Below are positions 47,605 to 59,471 of a DNA stretch of 64,000 nucleotides, in pieces (within the stretch, counting starts at the first letter, position 1; each line of letters opens with the position of its first letter). Source of the stretch: Corydoras sp. C115 (lineage: Eukaryota > Chordata > Actinopteri > Siluriformes > Callichthyidae); the NCBI GenBank assembly GCA_019802505.1, contig JAFMOC010000155.1, forward strand, positions 794,501 to 858,500, given 5' to 3'. A program made the position numbers and the translations under genes. The notes beneath the pieces are model-generated. The model was not told the DNA's origin. It searched no databases and saw only the letters and a program-made list of their open reading frames with translations.

Positions 47605-47957
47605 GTGGCAGGGTGGCTTAGTGGTTTAGCATGTTCTCCTCTCAGCACTGGGGGTTCCCGGTTCGAATCACCATCTGGGTGGAGTTTCCATGTTCTCCCC
47701 GTGTCCGCGTGGATTTCCTCTGGGTTCTCCGGTTTCCTCCCACAGTCTAAAAACATGGATCAAGCCAACTGAGTTCTCCAAATTGGCCCATATAGAGTGT
47801 GTCTGTGTGAGTAAGTGTGTACCCAGCGATAGATTGCCCCCCTGTCCTGGGTGTATCTACCCAGCGCCCGAAATGTTCTCTCCTGGATGGGCATGGGGAA
47901 CCCCACCGTGACCCTAATATAGAATAAAGCGGAAGATAATGAATGAATGAATGAATA
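47605..47957 (+). mobile_element. SINE-A, full length
   Basis: tctcc head but ATGA tail, an exception to the usual pairing. Confidence 0.9.
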
Positions 47958-48234
47958 TAATAATGATAATATACTACATTGATTTAACGACAGCACTCCC
48001 ATGATGACATCACTTGAAGTTTTCCACATTGGTACTACATTTCCAGGCGGCGTTCCACGCGTTCGGGAACCCAAAAAGTGGCATCAGCAGGAGGAGCAGG
48101 CCACAGGGGGAGCCACTGAACAGGATCATGCCTTTTTAAAGTTCAGCGGCAAAAAAACAAGTTTGCAGATCAAAGCGGAGGGGAAAATTTATTTACCAGA
48201 AGTGATCAGGAACAGCGCCTGACTCACACCAGGT

Positions 48235-48282
<48 letters not shown>

Positions 48283-48678
48283 GAGGTCTGGGAGGATATG
48301 GATGAGGCCAGCTGGATCGCAGACCTGAAAGCTACAGCTCTCAAGCTCAATCCATCAAACGTCCGTCACGACCCTGAACAGCACACACTCCTCTGACTGA
48401 ACACGCTCCGGTTCGTCGTCATTTAACGACATCCAGGAGACACATTGGGCTACCGAGCACTGAGCCCAAATCCCGTTTTAACGATGACATCAGAGCTTTG
48501 AGCTGCCACCAGGGCTTCATCAAACAGACTTTTCATTTTAAGGTGTTACAGCTGTTTAGATATTAAATCAACAAGTTTTTTTTTAAATTCTGGTATAATC
48601 CAAATTAATTAAAGCTGCATTCTGAAATAAATAGACAGATTACCACCAGGGGGCAAGAGACACACCCCCACAGCCAAT
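47958..48678. other. Unique DNA with a CA array
   Basis: (CA)n at 48235-48278. No gene. Confidence 0.5.
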
Positions 48679-48691
48679 TTCCCATTAATCA

Positions 48692-49045
48692 TCCATCCAT
48701 TAATCCATCCATTATCTTCAGCTTTATCCTCTACTAGGGTCGTGGGGGGGGGGGGTTCCCCATGCCCATCCAGGGGAGAACATTTCGGGCGCTGGGCAGA
48801 TACACCCAGGACAGGACACCAATCTATCGGTGGACACACACTCACTCACACAGACGCACTCTATATGGGGCAATTTGGAGAATTCAATTGACCTTGATCC
48901 ATGTTTTTGGACTGTGGGAGGAAACCGGAGAACCCGGAGGAAACCCACGCGGACACGGGGAGAACACGGAAACTCCACCCAGATTGGGATTCGAACCGGG
49001 AATCCCTAGCGCTGAGAGGAGAACATGCTAAAGACTAAGCCAACC
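48692..49045 (-). mobile_element. SINE-A, full length
   Basis: 13-bp target-site duplication ttcccattaatca (48679-48691 and 49046-49058). Confidence 0.95.
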
Positions 49046-49110
49046 TTCCCATTAATCATATTATTATAATTTATAATTATATTATAATTTATTTTTATTT
49101 ACATTATTGA

Positions 49111-49290
49111 GGGGGGAACGGTGGTTTAGTGATTGGCATGTTCTCCTCTCAGCGCTAGGGATTCCCGGTTCGAATCCCAATCTGGGTGGAGTTTCCATGT
49201 CCTCCCCGTGTCCGTGTGGGTTTCCTCCGGGTTCTCCGGTTTCCTTCCACAGTCCGAAAACATGGACCAAGGTCAATTGAATCCTCCATA
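49111..49290 (+). mobile_element. SINE-A, 3'-truncated
   Basis: Ends at caattgaatcctcca. Confidence 0.87.
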
Positions 49291-50077
49291 GTTTTGCTTT
49301 AACATGACGTCATGATTCAGATCCCTCTGCAGGGATTCGGTACGTTTGTTCGTATGAGCATCCACATACTTTCGACCATCCGATGTGATCCTCTAATCTG
49401 TGTCCCTTCCACATTCGGTTCCTCAGCCTTCGCATGGGTTAAATTACGGAACTCAGTCCTTTAAAAAACATTCCTAAGTAAATTTCACACATAAAGTGCT
49501 TTGGCGTCTTTGTGCATCGCACTCCGAAATGCGGTTCTCTGTCCAGCACCGATTCATCACATGTCTGATCCACGAGAAAACAGCGATAGCGGCAAGCCGG
49601 GGGCGGGCGTCCCGTATACCTCCACACAGTGGGCACAAGCTGGACTGGATGCTGAGGCTGCGCGGAGATGTTGAATCTGTATCGAATACAAAGGTGGCAT
49701 CAATGGGACTTTAGCGGCTCGTCACAGCGGTGCATTATCACACTGCCCAGTGATGGAGTGGCCCAGCCGCTGGTGCTCCGCGGAAAAGGGGATTACGCCG
49801 TGGCCCACGGACGACACGCACAGCTTAAACCAGTCTGCTCGGATGGTGTGAGAGGCAAGAAGATAAGGACGTTCCACATCCCTGTGTTTTAAAGACCGAA
49901 ACCCTGAACAGAACAGAAGTGTCTCAATCCACAGCCGAAAAGTCCAATAAAACGATACCAGACGCCCAACATGTTCAGATCCCGGTGCTGGTGGGTTTTT
50001 AGTTTTATACGGAACATCAAACAAACCAAGAAGGAAATATTACTGAACTGACTAAATGCACAAGATCTCAACTTATC
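49291..50077. other. Unique non-coding DNA
   Basis: No recognised gene; 49480-49860 is GC-richer and may be regulatory. Confidence 0.4.
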
Positions 50078-50378
50078 TCATTATATCCTGTACTAGGGTT
50101 GGGGGGAGTCCCATGTCCATCCAGGGGAGAACGTTTCGGGCGCTGGGCAGATAGACCCAGGACAGGGAGCCAATCTATCGCTGGACACACACTGACTCAC
50201 ACAGACACACTCTATATGGGGCAATTTGGAGAATTCAATTGACCTTGATCCATGTTTTCGGACTGTGGGAGGAAACCGGAGAACCCGGAGGAAACCCACA
50301 CGGACTGATTGGGATTCAAAGTGGGAGTCCCCAGTGCTGAGAGAAGAACATGTTAACCACTAAGCCACCATGCCACCC
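50078..50378 (-). mobile_element. SINE-A, unit 1 of a dimer
   Basis: Lacks about 30 bp of the ggggagaacatggaaactcc block; the same loss is in unit 2. Confidence 0.9.
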
Positions 50379-50391
50379 TGCACAATATCTC

Positions 50392-50712
50392 CATCCATCC
50401 ATTATCTTCCGCTTTATCCTCTGTTAGGGTCGCGGTGGGGTTCCCCATGCCCATCCAGGGGAGAACGTTTCGGGCGCTGGGCAGATACACCCAGGACAGG
50501 ATGCCAATCTATCACTGGACACACACTCACTCACACAGACACACTCTATATGGGGCAATTTGGAGAATTCAATTGACCTTGATCCATGTTTTCGGACTGT
50601 GGGAGGAAACCGGAGAACCCGGAGGAAACCCACACGGACTGATTGGGATTCAAACTGGGAGTCCCCAGCGTTGAGAGGAGAACATGCTAAACACTAAGCC
50701 ACTATGCCGCCC
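50392..50712 (-). mobile_element. SINE-A, unit 2 of a dimer
   Basis: Flanked by tgcacaatatctc at 50379-50391 and 50713-50725. Confidence 0.92.
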
Positions 50713-50764
50713 TGCACAATATCTCAGCTAATTATAGCTAATTAGCTAATTATATCCCGACTTA

Positions 50765-51070
50765 ATCCTCTAGTCTGCTCACTGGAGGCGGAGGAAGGGG
50801 TTGGTTCCCATGCCTATCCAGGGTAGAACGTTTCGGACACTGCGTAGATACACCCAATCCTTGTCCGATAGAAAAACAGTTGCCAGAACTATTATATTTC
50901 CTCATGAACACCAGTTTCCACAACCACTGCAAATCCTCATTAGCAACGGTTGCCACAACTATTACAATCCATCCATCCATCTTCCATTTTAGCCTGTAAT
51001 AGGGTCGGGGGGGGGGGGGGGGGGGGGTTCCCTATGCCCATCCAGGGGAGTACGTTTCGGGCACTGGGCA
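50765..51070 (-). mobile_element. Two SINE-A fragments
   Basis: 50765-50858 and 50969-51070 are central/tail pieces. The second has a G run of about 20 (51006-51027). Confidence 0.75.
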
Positions 51071-51735
51071 ACTACTATAATCCCTCATTAATAACAATGC
51101 CACATCTACTATAATCTCTTATGAACAACAGTTGCCACAACTACCATATTGCCTCTACAACAATAGCAACAAATCAATGTTCACGTGCCCTTTTGCCACT
51201 TGTTTCTAAACTCATTGTCCATTTTATCATCTTTACTGATCATATAGATTCCCTTTGTCGTCCTTTGATTACAGACTGTAGTCCGTCTGTGTCTCCACAA
51301 GATTTGCTAATTGTCCCGTTAATTCTCTAACGATCAGGACCACCACTGAGCAGGAATCCTGAAAGCATTTAAATGTATTGGTTTTCTTTTTTATTATTGA
51401 TCGAGGGAGCGAGCCGTTAACTGAGTGTGTACGTATTAAGTGAATAGTGTATCTGCCGCCTCGCGGTCCATTGTTCATCTCATCTTAATTGCTTCAGAAT
51501 GAGGCCACTTGAAAGCATGCTGCTGCTCTCTGCAGAAGTGAAGAACTTGTTTACTGCCTCTGGGTCTGAACTCTGAGCGCAGTGAAAAGAGAGCAGGCAT
51601 GATGAAAGGACCGCTCTCCAGAAAGATGTTTGGTCTCTGGGATGGTGAGAAAATGTGCTGGGATTTCCACCGATTTGCATAATCAGAGCCGTTTTTAAAG
51701 AGAGCCGTCTACTGGCAGCTCAACAGCATGTTGCT
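51071..51735. promoter_or_regulatory. Candidate regulatory sequence
   Basis: A DT-1 scrap lies at 51255-51350. 51360-51720 is repeat-free with strong texture of conserved non-coding DNA (taaatgtattggttttc, ccattgttcatctcatctta, atttgcataatcagagcc). Confidence 0.45.
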
Positions 51736-51739
51736 GAAA

Positions 51740-51881
51740 GGTGGCTGGTGTTGGTGGACCAATGGGACATGTGCTCATACTGATCTATTAACTATAAGAT
51801 AGAGGGCTGATGTTGGTAGGTGGCTGATGTTGGTGGACCAATGGGACATGTGCTCATACTGATCTATTAACTGTAAGATAC
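51740..51881. repeat. Tandem duplication, period 79 bp
   Basis: ggtggctg(g/a)tgttggtggacc starts at 51740 and 51819; the units run through ctgatctattaact. Confidence 0.88.
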
Positions 51882-52290
51882 AGGTATTATCTGGTTGGTG
51901 CATTATTCCTATCCCAGCAGTAACACCCAAATGATACCTGTTCCCAGCGATGGATTGGCGCCCTGTCCTGGGTGTATCTGCCCAACGCCCGAAACGTTCT
52001 CCCCTGGATGGGCATGGGGAACCCCACCGCGACCCTACTAGAGGATAAAGCGGGAGATAATGGATGGATGATACCTGTTCCACTCATTGGTCCATGTTAG
52101 TGGACCAATGAGAAATGTGATCATACTAATTGTTGGTGCATTAATCCTATCCCAGCAGTATCCTCCCAAATGATACCTGTTCTGTGATGCTCCTGACCAA
52201 TAGAGAACAGAGAACCAACAGAACACAGATGGACTACAGTCTGTAATTGTAGAACTACAAACTCCATCTTTACGGTAAGTGGAGATCACT
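51882..52290 (+). mobile_element. DT-1, right half, interrupted by a SINE
   Basis: Pieces 51884-51944 and 52082-52290 belong to DT-1; the SINE-A at 51945-52067 lies inside. Confidence 0.72.
51945..52067 (+). mobile_element. SINE-A, strongly 5'-truncated insertion
   Basis: Only the last 123 bp, with a 14-bp target-site duplication atgatacctgttcc (51931-51944 and 52068-52081). It shows that 5' truncation happened at insertion. Confidence 0.93.
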
Positions 52291-52359
52291 GTAATAGCGC
52301 CTCTATACTGCTGATGTGTGTAGTGTTTTTGTTATTTGTATTTTGATGATATATTTTTA

Positions 52360-52720
52360 GGGCGGCACAGTGGCTTAGTGGTTTAGCATGTTCTCCTCTC
52401 AGCACTGGGGATTCCAGGTTCGAATCCCCATCTGGGTGGAGTTTCATGTTCTGTCCGTGTCCGCGTGGGTTTCTTCCGGGTTCTCCGGTTTCCTCCCACA
52501 GCCCAAAAACATGGATCAGGGTCAATTGAATTCTCCAAATTGCCCCATATAAAGTGTGTCCGTGTGAGTGAGTGTGTGCCCAGTGATAGATTGGTGTCCA
52601 GTCCTGGGTCTATCTGCCCAGCGCCCGAAACGTTCTCCCCTGGATGGGCATGGGGAACCCATGAGATAATAGAGGATAATAATAGAGGATAAAGCGGAGG
52701 ATGGATGGATGGATGGATGG
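52360..52720 (+). mobile_element. SINE-A, full length
   Basis: Imperfect target-site duplication gatgatatattttta / gatgatatgttttta. Confidence 0.9.
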
Positions 52721-53142
52721 ATGATATGTTTTTATTAGGTTTCCAGGTCAAACTGTTTTTAAAATACATGTTTTTGCAAATCTTCAGAAATAATAACTTT
52801 TAGTCTTTCGAATCGAACATGTGGCGTTATTTTTGTACAGGCAGAAGGCTGTAATTAAAGTAAATAAAGTGGTTGTTGAGTTATTATCTGTAGATTCCCT
52901 GTTTAATTTAATGTGTTTTAGAGTTGGTCCGTTAATCCGTTTTCCCAGAGGTCCATCAACATTTCAGCAGCGCGCCACACAGTTGCCAAGAGGTGGCGTT
53001 TTTCAAAACTGGACCCGATATGCAAATAAAGGGAAATCCCTGTAAATTTTCCCATTGTGTTTGGTAAATAAATAGTAACTGTGCATTAACATGCTCAGCG
53101 CTTTGTTCCCCGTAGAGAAAGAGAGAACATGTTCACGTATCT
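52721..53142. other. AT-rich unique DNA
   Basis: No gene seen. Confidence 0.5.
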
Positions 53143-53460
53143 TCCATCCATCCATCATCTTCCGCTTTATCCTCTACTAGGGTCGCGGGGGGGTTCTCCG
53201 ATGCCCATCCAGGGGAGAACGTTTCGGGCGCTGGGCAGATACACCCAGGACAGGACGCCAATCTATCGCTGGGCACATACTCACTCACACACACACTCTA
53301 TATGGGGCAATTTGGAGAACTCAATTGACCTTGAGCCATGTTTTTTGGACTGTGGGAGGAAACCCGAGAACCTGGAGGAAACCCACGCAGACATGGGGAG
53401 GACATGGAAACTCCACCCAGATGGGGATTCGAACCGGGTATCCCTAGCGCTGAGAGACGA
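53143..53460 (-). mobile_element. SINE-A, 5'-truncated
   Basis: Ends within the head at agcgctgagag. Confidence 0.88.
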
Positions 53461-53559
53461 AATCAATAAAACATGGACTTACCAGATAAATCATATTATT
53501 AAAAAGCTTTAATGTTAAATTTAATCCTTCATCAGTGCTCACAGGACGCTGATTTCTGT

Positions 53560-53735
53560 GGCACCCATTGGCACCCTTCTAGATGCTTGGGAACACAACC
53601 GGAACACTCATGGAGAGGCAAGGGTTGAGGGTCTTGTCCAAGGGCCCACATTGGTAACGTCAGTGGACTTTGGATATTGAACTCACAACCTACAGATTGA
53701 TAGCCCAACACCCTAACAATGACCCCAACCACCCA
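53560..53735 (-). mobile_element. SINE-B, diverged
   Basis: aagggttgagggtcttgtcc and cccacattggtaacgtcagtg blocks are clear. Confidence 0.7.
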
Positions 53736-54483
53736 TACTACTGTATATGTGCTCTGTAGTAGTCCTGTGGGGATCCTTACTTTCAGAGAACGGGGTAACG
53801 GGGAGTCATAGAAGAACCAAACGTGGAGAACCAGATGACTCTAATAAACTGGCTGGTGGAACCGCCACTGGAAGCCGCCGAGCGGCCTGTGTTGTCTGCG
53901 ATCTGGGGCCTGTCTGTGTGGACAGAGGAGCTCTGTTTAGTGTTCAAACCGCGGGTCAAGATTCCTGACGCCTTGATGAGAACATGTGTGCGAGGGAACG
54001 CGTGTTCCAAAACCAGAACGCAGGTGCGTTCCGTCGGGCCGGATCCGCCTCGTTCCTCCCGCGGCGGACTTGCGTACGTGCGACCCTGTGTATGTCTACG
54101 GCGTAGACATCCGTGCACACGCCACACGAGTGTGAACGTGCGCGCTCCCACACCACCACCAATCCTCACCCCCCACCCCCCCCGACCGTATCCTGTCTGA
54201 CCGCATGCGCACTCTCCGGGCGACCCGGCGCTGCCCCGCCGGCCGGGGCCATGTGCGCCGGTGTGTGTGGCGGCGTGTCCAAGGCAGCCGGGGAGTCGAT
54301 GCGTGTGTCGGCGAGGCGCTCTCCCACATTCCCCCGACGGCTGGCAGCGCGCCGGCTGCGGGAGGGGGGGGGTTCGCCGCTTTCTCACGACCTCTCAGGT
54401 TCCTGTGCTCATCTGGGAGCTATTCATTTCCTGCCAGAAAACAGCCTTTCCCCTGCAACTGCAGGAGGGAGCGAGAGAGAGAG

Positions 54484-54519
<36 letters not shown>

Positions 54520-54697
54520 TGAGTAGAGTGGAAGGCAGGAAAAGGAGGGGGCTCTGGCTGCAGAGCCAGTCCGGGCCTCGGTACAGCAAGCCCAGGGCTT
54601 AAATCATAAAGCCCTGGCTTGTCTGCGCTGCAATCAAAGAGCGTGCGGTGGTGACTCCGAGCCTGAGGGCGAGCGAGGGAAGCCGAGAGAGAGAGAG

Positions 54698-54733
<36 letters not shown>

Positions 54734-55158
54734 CGCCATGTGGTTCTACTTAAACTGCTGAGGAGGAAGCAAAGAGGGCTCCTCTGGACCTGCTCCCCTT
54801 TCCACTCCCACCGCATGCGAGCGCGTGGAGTGTGGGAAAACTTAATTGCCACGCATGGCGGCCGACGCCGCAGCGCTGCCGTGACATGTGCGCCGGCGGC
54901 CCACGGCCCGCCGCGGCGGTCAACACGCCCGTAACCCGAGATGGTGGTAATCGGTGGGGGTGGGTTGCGCCTGCCGTCAGCGGGCCGCGGTGGGAGGTAG
55001 GTCGGGGCGGACTGGCTCAGATGCTGGCTCCGTGCCTTTGAAGCCAACTGTGATCCTGGAATAAACAGGAATACGATAAGTGGCACGCAGACGAGCTGCG
55101 ACTGCGCGTCAGATGGGCGGGAGGGGGTTCTGACTTCGCCCAAGACTTGGTGAAACAC
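53736..55158. promoter_or_regulatory. GC-rich, CpG-dense island of 1.4 kb
   Basis: Strong CpG content at 53860-54370 and 54770-55010, (GA)n arrays at 54471-54517 and 54685-54730, and two adjacent hairpins at 54550-54620. Nearby blocks (tgggagctattcatttcctg) look conserved. Frames up to 201 codons exist but have no family similarity and overlap on both strands, as expected of GC-rich DNA. Candidates are a regulatory island or a non-coding RNA promoter. Confidence 0.4.
54550..54620. other. Two adjacent inverted repeats
   Basis: ggctctg...cagagcc (54550-54567) and aagcccagggctt...aagccctggctt (54588-54600, 54609-54620, one bulge, 8-nt loop). Confidence 0.55.
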
Positions 55159-55227
55159 CCCCCCCACACACACACACACACACACACTTTATCTTAAGAT
55201 AAGATAAGGCTTTATAGGTCCTGACAT

Positions 55228-55577
55228 GGGGAGGCATGGTGGCTTAGCGGTTGGCATGTTCTCCTCTCAGCACTAGGGATTCCCGGGTCGGATCCCAATC
55301 TGGGTGGAGTTTCCATGTCCTCCCTGTGTCCGCGTGGGTTTCCTCTGGGTTCTCCGGCTTCCTCCCACAGTCCGAAAACATGGATCAAGTCAATTGAGTT
55401 CTCCAAATTGCCCCATGTAGAGTGTGTCTGTGTGAGTGAGTGTGTGTCCAGTGATAGATTGGCACCCTGTCCTGGATGTATCTGCCCAGCACCCGAGACG
55501 TTGTTCCCTGGATGGGCATGGGGAACCCCCCCGCGACCCTAATAGAGGATAAAGCGGAAGATAATGGATGGATGGAG
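55228..55577 (+). mobile_element. SINE-A, full length
   Basis: Complete head and ATGG tail. Confidence 0.9.
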
Positions 55578-55626
55578 GTCAGTAAGTAAAAAATATGTTA
55601 AAAGGGTTCATTTAATATAAAATATG

Positions 55627-55752
55627 TCCATCCATCCATTATCTCCCGCTTTATCCTCTATTAGGGTCGTGGGGGGGTTGCCCATGCCCATCCAGGGGAG
55701 AACGTTTCGGGCGCTGGGCGGATACATCCAGGACAGGACGCCAATCTATCGC
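55627..55752 (-). mobile_element. SINE-A fragment
   Basis: Tail to the ccaatctatcg block only. Confidence 0.85.
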
Positions 55753-55829
55753 CCTGGGGTCGCAGGACAGGAGTCACCCTGAGGACGTGCTGATGGGTAA
55801 ATTAAATTAAATTGAATTGTAATTAGTCA

Positions 55830-56177
55830 GGGCGGCACGGTGGCTTAGTGGTTAGCACGTTCGCCTCTCAGCACTAGGGATTCCCGGTTCGAATCCCCAT
55901 CTGGGTGGAGTTTCCATGTTCTCCCCATGTCCGCGTGGGTTTCCTCCGGGTTCTCCGGTTTCCTCCCACAGTCCAAAAACATGGATCAAGTCAATTGAAA
56001 TCTCAAAATTGCCCCATATAGAGTGTGTCTGTGTGAGTGAGTGTGTGCCCAGTGATAGATTGGCGCCCTGTCCTGGGTGTATCTTCCCAGCGCCCGAGAC
56101 GTTCTCCCCTGGATGGGCATGGGGAACCCCCCCGCGACCCTAATAGAGGATAAAGCGGGAGATAATGAATGAATGAA
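55830..56177 (+). mobile_element. SINE-A, full length, close to consensus
   Basis: 12-bp target-site duplication tgtaattagtca (55818-55829 and 56178-56189). tcgcc head, perfect A and B boxes, ATGA tail. Confidence 0.95.
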
Positions 56178-56189
56178 TGTAATTAGTCA

Positions 56190-56325
56190 TTAGTGCACTC
56201 ATAATGCCAGTACCAAACCCGGTTAAACGGGAGGGTTGTATCAGGAAGGGCATCTGGTGTAAAACTCTGCCAAGCCGAATATGCAGATCTTGATTGCTGG
56301 CGCCCCGCAGGAACAAGAAGACAGA
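56190..56325 (+). mobile_element. Possible LINE 3' end
   Basis: gggagggttgtatcaggaag, ggcatctggtgtaaaac and a tail with agaagacagaag resemble the 3' end of a widespread fish LINE. Family not assigned. Confidence 0.5.
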
Positions 56326-56621
56326 AGAGGACGGAGGAGACAACCACAATAAGCTAAAGAGCGTTTTAGTTCATATTGCATCTTTTACGTGTACATTTTA
56401 TTTACCGTTTGTGCTTTTATACACTTTTTACTCCCTGTTTTTCCACGTAGCAGTTGGTTTTCCTAAATATAACATAATAACCCTGACACAACGTAAAGCT
56501 CATGCTTATCAAGTATGATAAAGAGGACGTTTGAAATCTTTTGTCCTCCACAGAAGCCTGAAAATCACCAGCTCATGGACTCAAACCGAAAGCAGTCCAA
56601 CGTCAGTGCCTGACCTCACAG
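56326..56621. other. Unique non-coding DNA
   Basis: No feature recognised. Confidence 0.45.
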
Positions 56622-56630
56622 ATGACTTTT

Positions 56631-56989
56631 TACCCATCCATCCATTATCTTCCGCTTTATCCTCGACTCGGGTCGCGGGGGGGTCCCCCATGCCCATCCT
56701 GGGGAGAACGTTTCGGGCGCTGGGTAGATACACCCAGGACAGGGTGCCAATCCAGCGCTGGGCACACACTTACTCACACAGATACACTCTATATGGGGCA
56801 ATTTGGAGAACTCAATTGACTTGATCCATGTTTTTTGGACTGTGGGAGGAAACCGGAGAACCCGCAGGAAACCCACGTGGACACCACGTGGGAGATCATG
56901 GAAACTCCACCCAGATGGGGTTTCGAACAGGGAATCCCTAACGCTGAGAGGAGAACATGCTAAACACTAAGCCACCGTGCCGCCCTCAA
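56631..56989 (-). mobile_element. SINE-A, full length
   Basis: 9-bp target-site duplication atgactttt (56622-56630 and 56990-56998). Confidence 0.92.
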
Positions 56990-57152
56990 ATGACTTTTCA
57001 ATGATTACAAATTTTCACATGCACTTCTACAAATCCCAAAAGAGGCTCTGATTTGGGGAATTATAGAGTTTTAGGCTGTTTAAAAGTTTAAAAGTCCACG
57101 ATTCTGAGAGCCATCGGGCATTTTGTTGGTGTGATGAGTAAGTAAGCATTTT

Positions 57153-57437
57153 GGGCGCGGTAGCTCAGTGGTCAGGGTGGTGGGTTATCAATCTGAAGGT
57201 TGGGGGTTCAAATCCCAGGTCCACTGACGTTACCACGGTGGGTCCTTGAGCAAGACCCTTAACCCTCATTGCTCCAGGGATGCTGTGTCCTGTACAGGTT
57301 AATCTGACCGTGTGTGTGTGTGTGTGTGTGTACACATGGTACTCCAGGGATGCTGTGGCCAACGTCCAACCCTGTCCAACCCCTACAGTTCACTTTGGAT
57401 AAAAGAGTCTGCTCAATGACCAAAATGTAAATGTAAG
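57153..57437 (+). mobile_element. SINE-B with a templated insertion
   Basis: A 54-bp insert (57288-57341) with (GT)n is flanked by ctccagggatgctgtg (57272-57287 and 57342-57357) and copies the sequence at 57469-57534. Confidence 0.8.
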
Positions 57438-57489
57438 TATTACGTACTTCTGCCCATTTAGAGAACGTTGTACAGGTTAATCTGACCCT

Positions 57490-57527
<38 letters not shown>

Positions 57528-58312
57528 ACATGGTTCTAATCACCTTGGCACTATAAAAAGGTGTGATGGAAATTTGAAATGAACACACTTAGACACACTT
57601 CGGGCCTCTTAGCAGATTGATAATTGCAAACAACTGGAAGCTCCATTCCAAAGCATGGCCACACTGGAATGGCTGAAGGCAACGTGCACCTGGAATCTCA
57701 GCAAGGCATCCGAAACAAAGCCAATCATATACCCTATCACATAAAGTCTCAGGGAGATTCGTTTAAGAGTCCAAGACTGACAACACAGAACTAGAACCCC
57801 TCTATAGTCTCTATAATCGGAAGAAAATCTGGATCTTCTGGGGTGCAATTTGACCAAAGTACTTTTCAAAGGTCTAAGAATGCGCTCACATGCCCCCGAA
57901 CAAATGAATGCACCCCAGAGGGGTCGGTCTGAGTGAAAAACATCCCCCCCCCCCCTTAAAGAAACTACCAGCCGGTGTGAGAGTGATGTCATCATGCTCA
58001 GAACACAAAGGCTGTAAAGCGTGGAAAAGGTGAAGTTTGATGATGTTTACATGTCAACTGTTGGAGGCATTAAACAGATTTATCTCAAAGTTTAGTGAAA
58101 TTTCATGGTTTGGGGAATTTATAAAAATTATAATAACAATAAAGAAGTTCTCAAATGCACTACAACAAAGGAACATCTGCAAAAGTCAACGCAGTCACTG
58201 TTTCTATAGAGATGAATATATTGGGAACCAATTAATGAAACAAAATGTGGCTTGTATGAAAGTAATGACTGGATTCATTAGTTAAATACAGCAAAAAAAG
58301 TTGGAAAAAATG

Positions 58313-58356
<44 letters not shown>

Positions 58357-59129
58357 TAAATGAATCAATGGATTTCAATTATTTTAATCCATTGATCCAA
58401 ACTTTAAATATCACTTAGTGAAATTGGGTATGGTTGATGGTTTAATTGATGGATATAATCTACATTCCAACTTTATTCACATTTATCTATCAATCTATTA
58501 AATCTAATCTAACAGAACACACTAATCAGACGTCCAAACTTCTGATAGAAAACCTACTACTCACTGATTCGTTGCTAGATGGCGCTCTATGTTCGTCTCT
58601 TGCTCCCACATCTCCGTATGAAGCACTAAACGGTATGGCAGTAAAGCACGCCGCCTCTGGCTGTGTGCGGTTTTGGACGTTCGTTCCTCTGTAATGGTTT
58701 CCGGCCTCTGTCGGTCGATCTGCGCAGTTGGGTGGTTTGGCTGCAGGTCTCGGGTTATCCGGTAATGGAAGTCTGGCACAGTAAAAACAGTCAACTTGTG
58801 AATTTTATTCTTTCAACCACAAACCAACCTGTCCTGAAGTCAAAGAGCGACGTGTCAATGGGTTCCACGCACTTAGATCCGTCCAATATTTTACCTTTAA
58901 TCGTTTATGGTGAAGAATTTTTAGGTTTAAAGCCTGTAGCCAATCAGCCAATCATCGTTTTGATGTATTTTATTTTAGTCATCAGTGAACAACCAGAGAG
59001 TTTTTAAAGTAGGATTCAAATATTGAAAACTTTTTTTTTTTTTTGCAGCAAACAATTTTCTGATCATTATTTCAAAACGTGTGTGTGTGTGTGTGTGTGA
59101 GGTTGAATATCATGAGGAGTAAGAGATGT
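57438..59129. other. Non-coding DNA downstream of hes1
   Basis: (GT)n at 57495-57523, (GA)n at 58314-58351, (GT)n at 59080-59098. Open frames at 58037 (82 codons), 58446 (82) and 58663 (114) show no known similarity. SINE-A is absent from here to 62.2 kb. Confidence 0.45.
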
Positions 59130-59471
59130 TTTTGTTTTTTTTACAAATTTATTATTCTTCCAAAAAGAAGAAAGCATTCAGCATATCTTTGGCATCAACT
59201 TTAGAAAAGACACCGCAAATATAAAATCAATGCCACGAAGGAACCATGAGCTAAAAGTACAAATCTCGTTTCAATATGAACATCTCTCCCTTTTGGGGCT
59301 GTACAAATATAGTGCATAAAAAAATCTCTTTTAAAACACATTTCCATAAAAAACACAGAAATAAAAAAAAGACATGAGACAAAACTGGGGGACGTGACGT
59401 GGGGACGTGGTGTGGACAGTGTGGGTAAGAGTCTTAAGGAGTTCCTGGAGGTGTCTCTGGTTTGGGGGAAT
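59130..59471 (-). other. hes1: hes1 3' UTR with poly(A) signal
   Basis: About 340 bp of AT-rich DNA follow the stop on the minus strand and end at an AATAAA at 59153-59148. Blocks such as the one around 59297-59330 (tgtacaaatatagtgcat on the plus strand) look like ordered UTR sequence rather than repeat. Short unstable UTRs are usual for oscillating Hes genes. The end point is inferred from the hexamer. Confidence 0.65.
59186..59192 (-). promoter_or_regulatory. hes1: miR-9 seed match in the hes1 3' UTR
   Basis: The mRNA strand reads CCAAAGA, a 7mer-A1 match to the miR-9-5p seed. Control of Hes1/her genes by miR-9 is established in vertebrates. A 7-mer alone can occur by chance, but position and family history support it. 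Confidence 0.5.

Noticed and set aside
53783..54526. 201-codon minus frame and 137-codon plus frame
   Set aside because: Arg/Pro/Gly-rich translations of CpG-rich and GA-repeat DNA; no recognised domain.
58037..59007. Three frames of 82-114 codons
   Set aside because: No similarity recognised, no splice context or start context worth supporting.
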